A stretch of 64,000 nt of DNA from Lentilactobacillus senioris DSM 24302 = JCM 17472 (GTDB lineage: Bacteria; Bacillota; Bacilli; Lactobacillales; Lactobacillaceae), in NCBI RefSeq assembly GCF_001436555.1, contig NZ_AYZR01000008.1, forward strand, positions 145,417 through 209,416, written 5' to 3'. Under the pieces are notes generated by a model. That model was not told the origin of the DNA and searched no databases. It was given only the letters and a program-made list of their open reading frames with translations. Both the position numbers and the translations under genes were made by a program. This document shows, piece by piece, positions 23,648 through 32,205 of this stretch (position 1 is the stretch's first letter; each line of letters starts with the position of its first letter).

Positions 23648-24570
23648 TGAAACCGAGTAAATCATTAGCTAAGAAGCGTGAAAGAGAAATCAAAGCTGAT
23701 GACTCTAGCGACGCTGATACACTAGCTAACTTATTGACTAGTGCCAGTGCTGATATTAGGCAATACGTGAGTTATTTTGTTGATAATTACAACGAAGACG
23801 GAACGTTAGCAATCAACGCCATGCGAACTGCCCCAAATACTACTGACTTAACTACTTGGAAGAAATTCATTAAAAGATACAAGCAGTTATTGTATGGGAA
23901 CAGTGAAGCACAGTATCGAATTAAATCAGCTCAAAAAATGGCTGGATTTGACCGTGAGACGTTACTTAATTCAATTATTAAGGTAATTACATCTAAAGTG
24001 GCTATCGACGCTGAGACGTTCATTAAGCAAGCAATTCAGTCCGAGGCTGGTAAAGAGGTCACATTTCAGGGGAACGTAATTAAAATTAATGGGATTCCCG
24101 ATGGCGACTTAGACCAGCAGATTAATGATATTGTTGAAAACTTTATCAACCGAGAAACTCAAGACTTAACGTTATCTAATCGTATATGGCTAAAGGCTGA
24201 TGCGTTAGCAGCTAAGATTAATCAAGCCATTCATAAGGCGTTAGTGGCTGGTATTGATGTTGATTCGATAGATGATCAGCTATTTTATGAAACAAGTCGG
24301 TTAAATGAAGATTCAGTCAAGTCAGTTAGTGATTCGACAATTAAATATTATGTGCACGCTTTATTACTAAACGAAAAGGCATTGATAGTTGCGGCTATCG
24401 GTGCCTTTTTAGCTACCCATTGGAAACTGAAACGTGCTGACTGGTACACCGTTGAGGATTCTCACGTTTGCCAGGCATGCAAGTCACTTCAAGGGGCAAA
24501 CCCATATGCAGCTAGTGATATTCCTAGTAAGCCACATATTGGGTGTCGCTGCTTTGTTATTTATTACTAA
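23647..24570 (+). CDS. MuF-type minor head protein (SPP1 gp7-like)
   Basis: 307 residues from GTG, overlapping the portal stop. The C-terminal MuF domain ends DSHVCQACKSLQGANPY, then HIGCRCF, with the conserved Cys residues. Such proteins bind the portal and are packaged in small numbers. Confidence 0.92.
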   Translation: MKPSKSLAKKREREIKADDSSDADTLANLLTSASADIRQYVSYFVDNYNEDGTLAINAMRTAPNTTDLTTWKKFIKRYKQLLYGNSEAQYRIKSAQKMAGFDRETLLNSIIKVITSKVAIDAETFIKQAIQSEAGKEVTFQGNVIKINGIPDGDLDQQINDIVENFINRETQDLTLSNRIWLKADALAAKINQAIHKALVAGIDVDSIDDQLFYETSRLNEDSVKSVSDSTIKYYVHALLLNEKALIVAAIGAFLATHWKLKRADWYTVEDSHVCQACKSLQGANPYAASDIPSKPHIGCRCFVIYY

Positions 24571-24584
24571 AAGGAGGCCAAACA

Positions 24585-25103
24585 ATGGCAGAAGATCCAA
24601 CTATTACTGAACCAGAAGTAACAGATCCACAACCACCAGCGGGTGGAAACCCAGAACCAAAGAACGTAGATCAAAAGGAATTACGCGAAAAATTAGCTCA
24701 ACTAGATAACTTAGGTGAAAAAATGGACAAGTTGTTTGAACAATTTAACAAACCGGATGGAACTCAGCCTGAACCTGATGAGCCTAGCGAACTAGAAGTT
24801 GTTAAACAGCAACTTGCTAAGCAACAACGCAAAGAATCATTAGGTTTGGCTAGATCCATTGCCAAGGAATCCGATCTGGAAATTGACGGTCTTGAAAGCT
24901 TCTTTGTGGGAGACAACGACGATGCGACTAAAGCCAATGTTAAGTCCTTTGTGGACTATATGCAGGCGCATGATGAAGCGTTGAAGAAGTCGCTAACTAA
25001 AAGCACTGATACGGGCTTTAATACCACGAGAAGCGACAAGATTGGTAATCCACAAGATTTCTTAGGCAGCATGCTGGATGAACAATTTGGATCACAAAAA
25101 TAG
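24585..25103 (+). CDS. Head scaffold protein
   Basis: 172 residues from ATG 24585 after AAAGGAGG. It is acidic and Pro-rich at the N-terminus, then a coiled coil (ELREKLAQLDNLGEKMDKLF), and ends with a basic/hydrophobic tip (NPQDFLGSMLDEQFGSQK). Position before decoration and capsid genes and this composition are typical of DUF4355-like scaffolds. Confidence 0.85.
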   Translation: MAEDPTITEPEVTDPQPPAGGNPEPKNVDQKELREKLAQLDNLGEKMDKLFEQFNKPDGTQPEPDEPSELEVVKQQLAKQQRKESLGLARSIAKESDLEIDGLESFFVGDNDDATKANVKSFVDYMQAHDEALKKSLTKSTDTGFNTTRSDKIGNPQDFLGSMLDEQFGSQK

Positions 25104-25117
25104 AGGAGGAAATATCT

Positions 25118-25486
25118 ATGTATCAAGGAAGTTACGAAACTCAACCAGAAATTTTAATGAATTTCGCTCAAGCCTTAACCTTGCCAGCAACAATGAATGA
25201 TGAAGCGGCAACGGCAAATGAAGAGGGACGCAAAGTTATCAAAGCGGGTACTCCATTAGGGGCAGATAAAGACTTTCGTCGTAACGCAGGAGTTATTTTG
25301 ACCCCTGTCACCGACGCTACCAAGGTTCAAGCGATCGCTATGCATAATGTTGATATTACTGACGGCCCCAAGGCGGCAACTGTTATTAAACGTGGGGACA
25401 TTGCTTATGACAACATGGCTGAAGATGTCCAAGCGCTCTTCACTGACGAAATTCAAAAAGCTCTTACCCACATTATTTTAGTTTAG
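25118..25486 (+). CDS. Head decoration-like protein
   Basis: 122 residues. Small beta-rich protein between scaffold and capsid genes; motifs RKVIKAGTPLG and VIKRGDIAYDNM are common in capsid decoration/stabilisation proteins of phages with capsid protein E. Confidence 0.8.
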   Translation: MYQGSYETQPEILMNFAQALTLPATMNDEAATANEEGRKVIKAGTPLGADKDFRRNAGVILTPVTDATKVQAIAMHNVDITDGPKAATVIKRGDIAYDNMAEDVQALFTDEIQKALTHIILV

Positions 25487-25499
25487 GAGGATTTTTTTA

Positions 25500-26708
25500 A
25501 TGGCTAATATTGACGAACTAACCAACTTGAAAGCAATGTCCGTTTATTACGAACGAAAGTTGCTAACTTTACCACCATATTTAAGTGAATCTTATTTCCC
25601 TGCAACTAAGATTGCTACTGATATGCTCTCTTACCTTACTCAAAAACAAGGTGCTCCAGTTATGGCTAAAGCATCAACTTATGATGCCCAAGCAATTCCT
25701 ATGAATCGTGAAAAATTCAATAAAGAATATTTCCAAACTAATTTCTTCCGTTCTGCTTCGGCATTGAATGAAACTGATTTAGAAGAAATCAACCGTGCGC
25801 TATTCAATGGTGATGATACCTTGGTTAAATCATTAATCTTAGGTCTATTTGATGATAAAACTAAGATGCTACTTGGCATGCGGACTCGTCGTGAATGGAT
25901 GGCAATGCAAGCCTTAATGACTGGCAAAATCAACCTAAGTTCTAACGGTGTTAATACTCTAATTGAATATGCTACTGATGAAGATTTAAATGCCGATGTA
26001 GATGTAGCCTGGTCTGATACTGCTAACGCTAATCCGATCGAAGATATGCGAAAAGCAATTACAGCTATGAAACATAAAGGTATTACTCCCAACCAGGTGT
26101 TAATGAATGATGATACTTTCCGGATGCTGCTAAATAACGAACGGATCAAGACCACACTTTGGCCAGCTAATTTTGATACTTCTAAAATGATGATGACCGA
26201 AGACCAAGCGGTTGACTTTATTGTTCGCAATCTACACGTTATCCCAGTAGTATACGATCAAGGCTTTGTTGACGAAGAAGCAACTGGTACTGACAAGTTC
26301 ACGCCGTTCTTAACTCCAGGCAAGGTTGTTCTTATGAACGCGCCAATTCCGCAACAATTTGCTAAAACTGGCTCATCTTCTACCGGTTTAGTTCAATCAG
26401 CTTCAGTAATTGGACATATGGCATTTGCTCCTACTCCAGAAGAATTAGGCTTACGTAATGGTAAGATCGCTTCTAACACTGTTCAATTCTTTGATACCGG
26501 TGTTGCTTATCATGAATACTTCAATGATTCATTAGTTCAAACTGAAGATTTAGTTTCCATGAACTGCTTGCCATCATTTGAAGGATCACAAAGTGTATTC
26601 CGATTAACGATCACTAAACCGGAAGAACCAGAAACTCCATCTACTGAAACTGAAGGACAAAAAGCTTCAGTAGAAAAGAAGACCGCTACTAAATCTACCA
26701 AGAAGTAG
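25500..26708 (+). CDS. Major capsid protein (protein E family)
   Basis: 402 residues. N-terminus YYERKLLTLPPYLSESYFPA and the segment PIEDMRKAITAMKHKGITPN with NQVLMNDDTF are typical of the phage major capsid protein E family. The C-terminal tail (about 375-402) is a Lys/Thr-rich extension ending KSTKK, oddly similar in composition to the end of the satellite capsid (KASTKK). Confidence 0.93.
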   Translation: MANIDELTNLKAMSVYYERKLLTLPPYLSESYFPATKIATDMLSYLTQKQGAPVMAKASTYDAQAIPMNREKFNKEYFQTNFFRSASALNETDLEEINRALFNGDDTLVKSLILGLFDDKTKMLLGMRTRREWMAMQALMTGKINLSSNGVNTLIEYATDEDLNADVDVAWSDTANANPIEDMRKAITAMKHKGITPNQVLMNDDTFRMLLNNERIKTTLWPANFDTSKMMMTEDQAVDFIVRNLHVIPVVYDQGFVDEEATGTDKFTPFLTPGKVVLMNAPIPQQFAKTGSSSTGLVQSASVIGHMAFAPTPEELGLRNGKIASNTVQFFDTGVAYHEYFNDSLVQTEDLVSMNCLPSFEGSQSVFRLTITKPEEPETPSTETEGQKASVEKKTATKSTKK

Positions 26709-26723
26709 TTAGGGGGTAATCCA

Positions 26724-26927
26724 ATGCAACTCAATGTTTATAAAAAGGGCGAGTCTACACCCTCATTTAATGGTGATGATACTGGTGTTGCAATTACAGG
26801 GTTAGCTGCCGGAACTGTTGTAGCAACTGGTGACTATGAAGTAACTCACACCGGTGATAATCTATCTGAGTCTTCACGTGTTGCTGTTGAAGGATTTACA
26901 GTTTTAGCTGCTGATTTGGGGGCGTAG
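26724..26927 (+). CDS. Small head-associated protein, 67 aa
   Basis: A compact beta-rich protein (MQLNVYKKGESTPSFNGDDT, then VAITGLAAGTVVATGDYEV), like short Ig-like surface proteins that follow capsid genes. Role as a decoration protein is inferred. Confidence 0.7.
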   Translation: MQLNVYKKGESTPSFNGDDTGVAITGLAAGTVVATGDYEVTHTGDNLSESSRVAVEGFTVLAADLGA

Positions 26928-26930
26928 ATA

Positions 26931-27263
26931 GTGGACGAACAAAACGTTATCGATCGAATAACCCGTAACCCACAATTTAAGTCTGTTGATCCAGCAGACA
27001 TCATCGATGCCGTAGCGGATGCAAAGAATATCGTCAGCAAATATGAATGGCCGGGAACTTCAATTAATCGAGCGTTGTACCTATACGCTTGTAATTTACT
27101 CTTCAAGGATCTTATTCAGCCAAAGAATAAATTCAAAACAGTAAAAATTGAGGATGCAAGCTATTCCAAATCTGACGATGCGGATAAAAATCATTACTGG
27201 GATGATTTTTTAGATTTATTAAACGAATTTGGTTACACCAACACCGTAACCGGATTTTGTTAG
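26931..27263 (+). CDS. Head-tail connector protein
   Basis: 110 residues from GTG. Helical protein (NVIDRITRNPQF, SINRALYLYACNLLFKDLI) in the position of SPP1 gp15/YqbG-type adaptors. Assigned from location and pattern. Confidence 0.75.
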   Translation: MDEQNVIDRITRNPQFKSVDPADIIDAVADAKNIVSKYEWPGTSINRALYLYACNLLFKDLIQPKNKFKTVKIEDASYSKSDDADKNHYWDDFLDLLNEFGYTNTVTGFC

Positions 27264-27276
27264 AGAGGTGATATGA

Positions 27277-27507
27277 ATGGCTAAGAAAAATGTTAAAACT
27301 GAAGAACTAAAGATTGCGGGACAAACTAAAGTGAATGGACGCACTGCAGACTTTGCCACCTATAAAGTGTTGGAAGGCGAAACTCTTTACAGTATTTGGA
27401 TTAAGTTTCGTGACAAAAGTACTGTTGGAGCTATCAAAACAGCTAACAGCTTGCAAGGCAACGATTTAACTGGTGTGAAGACATTAAAGATTCCGTTGGT
27501 AATTTAA
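27277..27507 (+). CDS. Small LysM-domain protein
   Basis: 76 residues. Residues 27-74 form a LysM-like repeat (YKVLEGETLYSIWIKFRDKS, then IKTANSLQGNDLTGVKTLKI). A free-standing LysM in the connector region is unusual; it might bind peptidoglycan or serve as a structural fold. Confidence 0.75.
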   Translation: MAKKNVKTEELKIAGQTKVNGRTADFATYKVLEGETLYSIWIKFRDKSTVGAIKTANSLQGNDLTGVKTLKIPLVI

Positions 27508-27508
27508 A

Positions 27509-27967
27509 ATGAGTTCTGGAGCAGATAAAGTTATTCAAAAACTGCAGCTGCAAAAGAGACGGTTAAAGCAACTAAATACCAATCAGGCTAATGTAGGGGC
27601 GTTTAAAAACGTTCCTGAACATTCTCCTGAAGAATTGCAAAAAATTGTGAGATGGAACGAGTTTGGTACGGATAAAATACCAGCCCGTTCTTTTTTACGT
27701 GGTGCAAGCGCTCGTAATCGTAAGCATAGTTGGAAATATACTGCCGGAATAGCCGTTAAAGGCGTTTTAAAAGGACGTTTAACAGGCAATCAAGCTTATA
27801 AGCTACTAGGCGACCAAATGGCTGATGATGTTAGACATCAAATCGATATTATCGGGCCACCTAATGCCCCAGCGACTGTCAAAATGAAAGGGCGAAATCA
27901 ACCGTTGGTAGATACCGGCGGGTTATATCGTTCGATTGATGAGAAGGTGACACACCGTGATCATTGA
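27509..27967 (+). CDS. HK97 gp10-like tail-completion protein
   Basis: 152 residues. VRWNEFGTDKIPARSFLRGA near 48-67 is the EFG...IPARPFLR signature of the gp10-like family. It joins head and tail. Confidence 0.85.
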   Translation: MSSGADKVIQKLQLQKRRLKQLNTNQANVGAFKNVPEHSPEELQKIVRWNEFGTDKIPARSFLRGASARNRKHSWKYTAGIAVKGVLKGRLTGNQAYKLLGDQMADDVRHQIDIIGPPNAPATVKMKGRNQPLVDTGGLYRSIDEKVTHRDH

Positions 27968-28367
27968 TGATTTTTTTGAAGCGTTAGAAGAGTTTTATGT
28001 ACCAGTTACCGTTCACCCAAAACTCAATGTTTTAAGAGGAGGTAAAACTAATGCATTAAATGAATTGGTCCCGATTAGTAAAAATGATGTTGTAAATGAT
28101 TCAGATAAAGTGAGCTTATCTGAACCAGTGGTACCAGAATCATCTAATTCAGTGACTACTTTAGCTATGGTTCAGAGCCTAGGTGGCGGTGGTAATACGT
28201 TGCCTCGCCGGTATAGCTGGTACTCACAACATGAATTTCCTATTGGTACCATCGTCGAATATGACAATCACATTATGCAAATTGATACTGTTACCGACTA
28301 CAACCACGTAGCCGGTATTTTTGTATACAAATTGAAAGGGGATGATTTGCTTGAGTCGACCGTTTGA
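27957..28367 (+). CDS. Hypothetical connector/neck protein
   Basis: 136 residues from GTG, overlapping the gp10-like gene. The C-terminal half (SQHEFPIGTIVEYDNHIMQI) is small-barrel-like, as in head-closure proteins. The middle is polar and low in structure. Role inferred from position. Confidence 0.65.
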   Translation: MIIDDFFEALEEFYVPVTVHPKLNVLRGGKTNALNELVPISKNDVVNDSDKVSLSEPVVPESSNSVTTLAMVQSLGGGGNTLPRRYSWYSQHEFPIGTIVEYDNHIMQIDTVTDYNHVAGIFVYKLKGDDLLESTV

Positions 28368-28845
28368 TCAGCAACCAACTGATTATGATTCAGTAATTGG
28401 ATCTTTAATTTCGGAAATTGAAAAAATTACTGATTGCCCAGTAATTCCAAACGAGCAAATCGCGGAAACTAAAGAACTCCCATTCATTAGTTACTACCCG
28501 TTGATGTATGACGATCCGGTTTATTCAGATCCGATCATTAACAGTGGGCAATTTGAAGCAACTATTTCCATAGACGTGTTTTGCAAGACCCTATCAGAAG
28601 CAATGAAAAAGGCCGGCGCATTGCACGTCTTTTTACGTGACCCGTATGTAAGACAGGAAGTGCGGAACGATGGAATTGTCATTGCTAGTGTTGAATCTCC
28701 ACAAGGTAGGGCTATTAATAGCCTGCCATTCAACTCCGTACACCATCACGGGTTTGACGTAACTATTCGTTATGCTCGTCACTTTCAAAGCCCCATTGAC
28801 CAAATATCAAATGTTGATATTACAACGAATTTTAAGGAGGAATAA
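28351..28845 (+). CDS. Tail terminator-like protein
   Basis: About 164 residues, using TTG 28351 placed nine bases after AAAGGGG; ATG 28342 would lie right on that signal. The fold pattern (IEKITDCPVIPNEQIAETKE, ISIDVFCKTLSEAMKKA, VTIRYARHF) matches LIC_12616-like phage neck proteins preceding sheath genes. Confidence 0.75.
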   Translation: MSRPFDQQPTDYDSVIGSLISEIEKITDCPVIPNEQIAETKELPFISYYPLMYDDPVYSDPIINSGQFEATISIDVFCKTLSEAMKKAGALHVFLRDPYVRQEVRNDGIVIASVESPQGRAINSLPFNSVHHHGFDVTIRYARHFQSPIDQISNVDITTNFKEE

Positions 28846-28850
28846 TTTTA

Positions 28851-30041
28851 ATGGCAAATGCATTATTCAGTACCGTAAATCGAATTTCACCGGTTCATAT
28901 TTCAAACCAATATGTTACCGAAACAATTGCTCCATTTATGGGAATGTTAGTTAAGGGAACTACCCAAGGTATCAAGGTATACAGCGATTTAGATGCTGTT
29001 GCTGAAGATTTTGAACTCTACTCGCCATTTTGGAAAAAGGCACGGGCATATTTTGCTGCCAATGGTGATGCTTCCAATCTTTTAGCTTTGACTTTTGCTC
29101 CAGGCACTTTAGAAGCAGCGCCTACCCCAAGCAATGTTACTGCAACTCCAACCAAGGACGGCGCACTTATTAAAGCAGCTGAGGCTACTAGCGATGGTTC
29201 AGAATTATCAGCTGATGCGATTGGTGCAGTGACAGCACTTAAGAAATATTATTTCGCAGGTCCTCAATTTTGGATTTTGGCAGAATTTGATGATGAAGTC
29301 TCTCATGCTATTTCTAATTTTGTTGAACTACAAAATACTGGCGTTTATGTTGCCTATTCTACTGACGCAACTAAGTTACAAACTTATGCTGACAACAAAA
29401 AGACTCAGCTCTTAACCTTGCCAGAAGTAGATGATTCAACAGTTGAAATGCAAGATCAATACAATAATGTGTTTGATGCTGCTTATGTAGGTGCTATGTA
29501 TGGTCGTAAGCCTCATTCAGCTACTAAGTATGCTTTAGGCGACTTGCCATACACACAACCGCAAGATCGATATGAATTTACTCCAGACGATCAGGCTGAA
29601 CTGGATAAGTATAATATCGTCACCTATGCATATGTACTTGATTTGCCACTACTAACGAGTTCAAGAACAGCTGCTGAAAACATGCATATTGACATCATTT
29701 TAGGATGGGATTGGATCCAAAACTCAATTAATGCACGCGTTGCAAATTTATTTGTTCAGAATGCAAAGCAGGGAATTCCTTACTCAGAAGTGGGATTTAA
29801 CTCAATCGCCAACGCTATTAAAGGCGTATTTATTGATGCTGCTGACTTGGATATTATCGCACCAGCAGTAGATGCCAATGGCTTAGAAACTGGGAAACCA
29901 GACTATCAAGTAGATTTTGTTCAGCCTGGTCAATTACCTAAGTCATATGAGACTAAGCGTGAAATGCGCGGAGTAAATACTAAGTACCACCCAATGGGCA
30001 TGGTAGAAGACGTTTATATCGAAAATACGATTGTGATGTAA
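28851..30041 (+). CDS. Tail sheath protein (DUF3383-like)
   Basis: 396 residues. NRISPVHISNQYVTETIAPF at the start and the long beta/alpha organisation, ending with MVEDVYIENTIVM, match DUF3383 sheath proteins. It shows that the tail is contractile. It is followed 13 bp later by the tube gene. Confidence 0.88.
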   Translation: MANALFSTVNRISPVHISNQYVTETIAPFMGMLVKGTTQGIKVYSDLDAVAEDFELYSPFWKKARAYFAANGDASNLLALTFAPGTLEAAPTPSNVTATPTKDGALIKAAEATSDGSELSADAIGAVTALKKYYFAGPQFWILAEFDDEVSHAISNFVELQNTGVYVAYSTDATKLQTYADNKKTQLLTLPEVDDSTVEMQDQYNNVFDAAYVGAMYGRKPHSATKYALGDLPYTQPQDRYEFTPDDQAELDKYNIVTYAYVLDLPLLTSSRTAAENMHIDIILGWDWIQNSINARVANLFVQNAKQGIPYSEVGFNSIANAIKGVFIDAADLDIIAPAVDANGLETGKPDYQVDFVQPGQLPKSYETKREMRGVNTKYHPMGMVEDVYIENTIVM

Positions 30042-30054
30042 GGAGGATAACTTA

Positions 30055-30492
30055 ATGGCTGAAAATTTAGCAAACCAAGCACTTGAAGATGATGAACCAT
30101 TATTTGACGCCGCTGATGTAGCGGTGTTTTTAGATGGAAAACTAGTTAAGTATTTTAACGGCAATGATATGGTTTCTGTTTCTTGGACTACTGATAACGT
30201 TACTTTGGATATTGATGCTCAAGGTGCTGGTACTGCGGTACGAAACCACGATGGCCGAGGAACTATTACGATGCATTTAAACCGAGCATCAGATACTTGG
30301 CAAGACATTATGGGGTATGGCGTATCCACTGGTTACCACAAGATTGATATTTCAACCCCATATGAACATGTTTACGCTGGTAAGGCTTTGCTTACTAAGA
30401 ATCCTGATATCAACGTTGGTGGTACTGCTCAAACCGTTGATTGTGCATTCTCATGTGTAAATATCGCTCTTGAAGGTAACAAAAACAAATAA
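30055..30492 (+). CDS. Tail tube protein (DUF3277-like)
   Basis: 145 residues. VAVFLDGKLVKYFNGNDMVS, then GRGTITMHLNRASDTW and a final beta region are typical for tube proteins paired with DUF3383 sheath proteins. Confidence 0.85.
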   Translation: MAENLANQALEDDEPLFDAADVAVFLDGKLVKYFNGNDMVSVSWTTDNVTLDIDAQGAGTAVRNHDGRGTITMHLNRASDTWQDIMGYGVSTGYHKIDISTPYEHVYAGKALLTKNPDINVGGTAQTVDCAFSCVNIALEGNKNK

Positions 30493-30511
30493 AAAGTGAG
30501 GTAACCGTACT

Positions 30512-31033
30512 ATGGAAAATGAAAATTTAGATGATGTATTAGTTCAAGAACAATCAGCAAACGAAGGAGTTCCTACAGGATCAGTAGATAACCAAGCAAC
30601 TCCACTAGAAGATTATTCAGGCCAAAAACAAGAAGTGACCAAGGCTGAAGAAACTCATCCAGAAGTGTTGGACTATATGCCATCGATCAAACGGCAAGAA
30701 GTTTTAGCCGTTGATGATAATTTTAACTTTGTTTACGTTTTGAAAAACGGTAAGAAACTTAAAACGTCAGTTGCTAAGCCTGATTTGGCGATCAGTACCG
30801 AACTATCTGACACTACAATTCGCTTTAATCAAACCAATGATGGTAATCAAGAAATGATGGTTAATAACTTTGGTGTTTATAAATTAATTATGGAAAAACT
30901 CATTCGAGTAATTCTTGTTAATGAAGCACCACTTCACACCGTAACTTTTAAGAGTTTGTCAGAAATTGGGATGACCAAAGGCGAACTAGATGATTATATG
31001 GGCATCATCGCCACGTTTTACCTCGAGGAGTAA
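30512..31033 (+). CDS. Tail assembly chaperone, first frame
   Basis: 173 residues, Gln/Glu-rich N-terminus, then a folded part (VDDNFNFVYVLKNGKKL) ending LEE. Position between tube and tape measure is that of the gpG-type chaperone. A second frame that overlaps its end and continues to 31268 is probably joined by ribosomal frameshifting. Confidence 0.85.
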   Translation: MENENLDDVLVQEQSANEGVPTGSVDNQATPLEDYSGQKQEVTKAEETHPEVLDYMPSIKRQEVLAVDDNFNFVYVLKNGKKLKTSVAKPDLAISTELSDTTIRFNQTNDGNQEMMVNNFGVYKLIMEKLIRVILVNEAPLHTVTFKSLSEIGMTKGELDDYMGIIATFYLEE

Positions 31034-31034
31034 T

Positions 31035-31268
31035 ATTTTTTTCAATAAACGTCAAATTGAAAAACTATTCGATAAGAATCCCGGTCTAGCGATGGAATGG
31101 TCCGCTTATATTAACGGATCTGTAAACGTTACTCGTGAAGAGATCCGTAATATGAACGGCAACGAACTAAGCATCTTACAGTATGCAACCCAAGAGAGGT
31201 TGAAAACTAGTCGCTATAACCAAGCAATGGCAATCGCACTCGCATTTGGCGGTAAGGAGGGATCCTAA
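31035..31268 (+). CDS. Tail assembly chaperone, second frame (frameshift extension)
   Basis: About 75 residues (FFNKRQIEKLFDKNPGLAME, then ELSILQYATQERLKTSRYNQ) in the +1/-2 frame relative to the preceding gene; the frame stays open upstream into the overlap. There is no good start codon: ATT 31035 lies four bases after GAGGAG. This is expected for a gpGT-type fusion. The TTTT run near 31016-31019 allows a +1 slip of Phe-tRNA, but the site is not proven. Confidence 0.75.
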   Translation: MFFNKRQIEKLFDKNPGLAMEWSAYINGSVNVTREEIRNMNGNELSILQYATQERLKTSRYNQAMAIALAFGGKEGS

Positions 31269-32205
31269 TGGCTGAAATCGCTGGAGATCGTATCAGTTAC
31301 AAAATTGATATTGATGGTCTTTCCAAACTAGATGGCATGCAAAGAGTTATCAAGCAAATTGATAAGCTTATGCCTAAACTAGATAAATCTGTTAAAGGCG
31401 CTAACGATAGTTTAAAGAAACTAAACACTAACATGAGTCATGGACAGACTAGTGGTTTAGAAAAAGATAAACGAAAAGTTGATGCGATTGGCGATAGTTT
31501 AAAAAAGACTGGAAAAGAAGCTGACACAACTAAATCTAAAGCAACGCGACTGGGCAACTCAATGGATAAATCCTTTGGGAAGTCCTTTTTTAATAGGCAT
31601 ACTCGTGATTTGGGCAAGTTGGGCAGTCAGATGCAAAGTTTTGGGACTAAAGCTACGGCAGTTACAGCGGGAATTACAGCAGGCGCTGCTATAGCATTAA
31701 AGACTGCTACAGAGTTACAAAATCGCTACAAAGTTATCACCAACTTGGCGGTAACCGGCGGTGAAAAACAGACTGAAGCTCAGCGTAATGTTAGCCAAAT
31801 GCAAAAAGATGGGACAAAGTACTCTAACGAGTATGGTGTTTCAACTAAAAAGATTGGTGAAGGTTACGAAACCTTGGTTCGCCGTGGTTATACAACTAAC
31901 CAGGCATTGGGATCTCAAAAATCTTACTTACAAGGTGCGATTGCGTCTGGTGATAGTTATACTGACGTGGTCAATAATGCTGCTTCTGCCATCGAACAAT
32001 TTGGTATGAAAGTTAATTCCGTTAAAGGGATGGCTAACGCTAGTAAAACTGCTATTAACCAAATGGCTTACTCGGCTGATTTAACCGCTACTTCATTCGG
32101 TGACTTGGGGGAAGCTCTTAAGTATGCTGGGCCTGACGCCCATGCGGCTAACCAAACGTTGCATGAAACAGTATCAGCGATTGGCGGCTTGTCGAACTTT
32201 GGGAT
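31268..32205 (+). CDS. Tape measure protein, 5' exon
   Basis: About 313 residues of the N-terminal tape measure: helical, Lys/Thr-rich start (KIDIDGLSKLDGMQRVIKQI), a hydrophobic patch (TAGAAIALKTATELQNRY) and the conserved TMP core (MAYSADLTATSFGDLGEALK ... TVSAIGGLSNFGI). The open frame runs 37 bases past the exon to TAA 32240-32242 with no TMP-like sequence. The core continues correctly at 33632 as DGSQAGTSMR. The exact splice point is 32205 or 32207. Confidence 0.9.
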
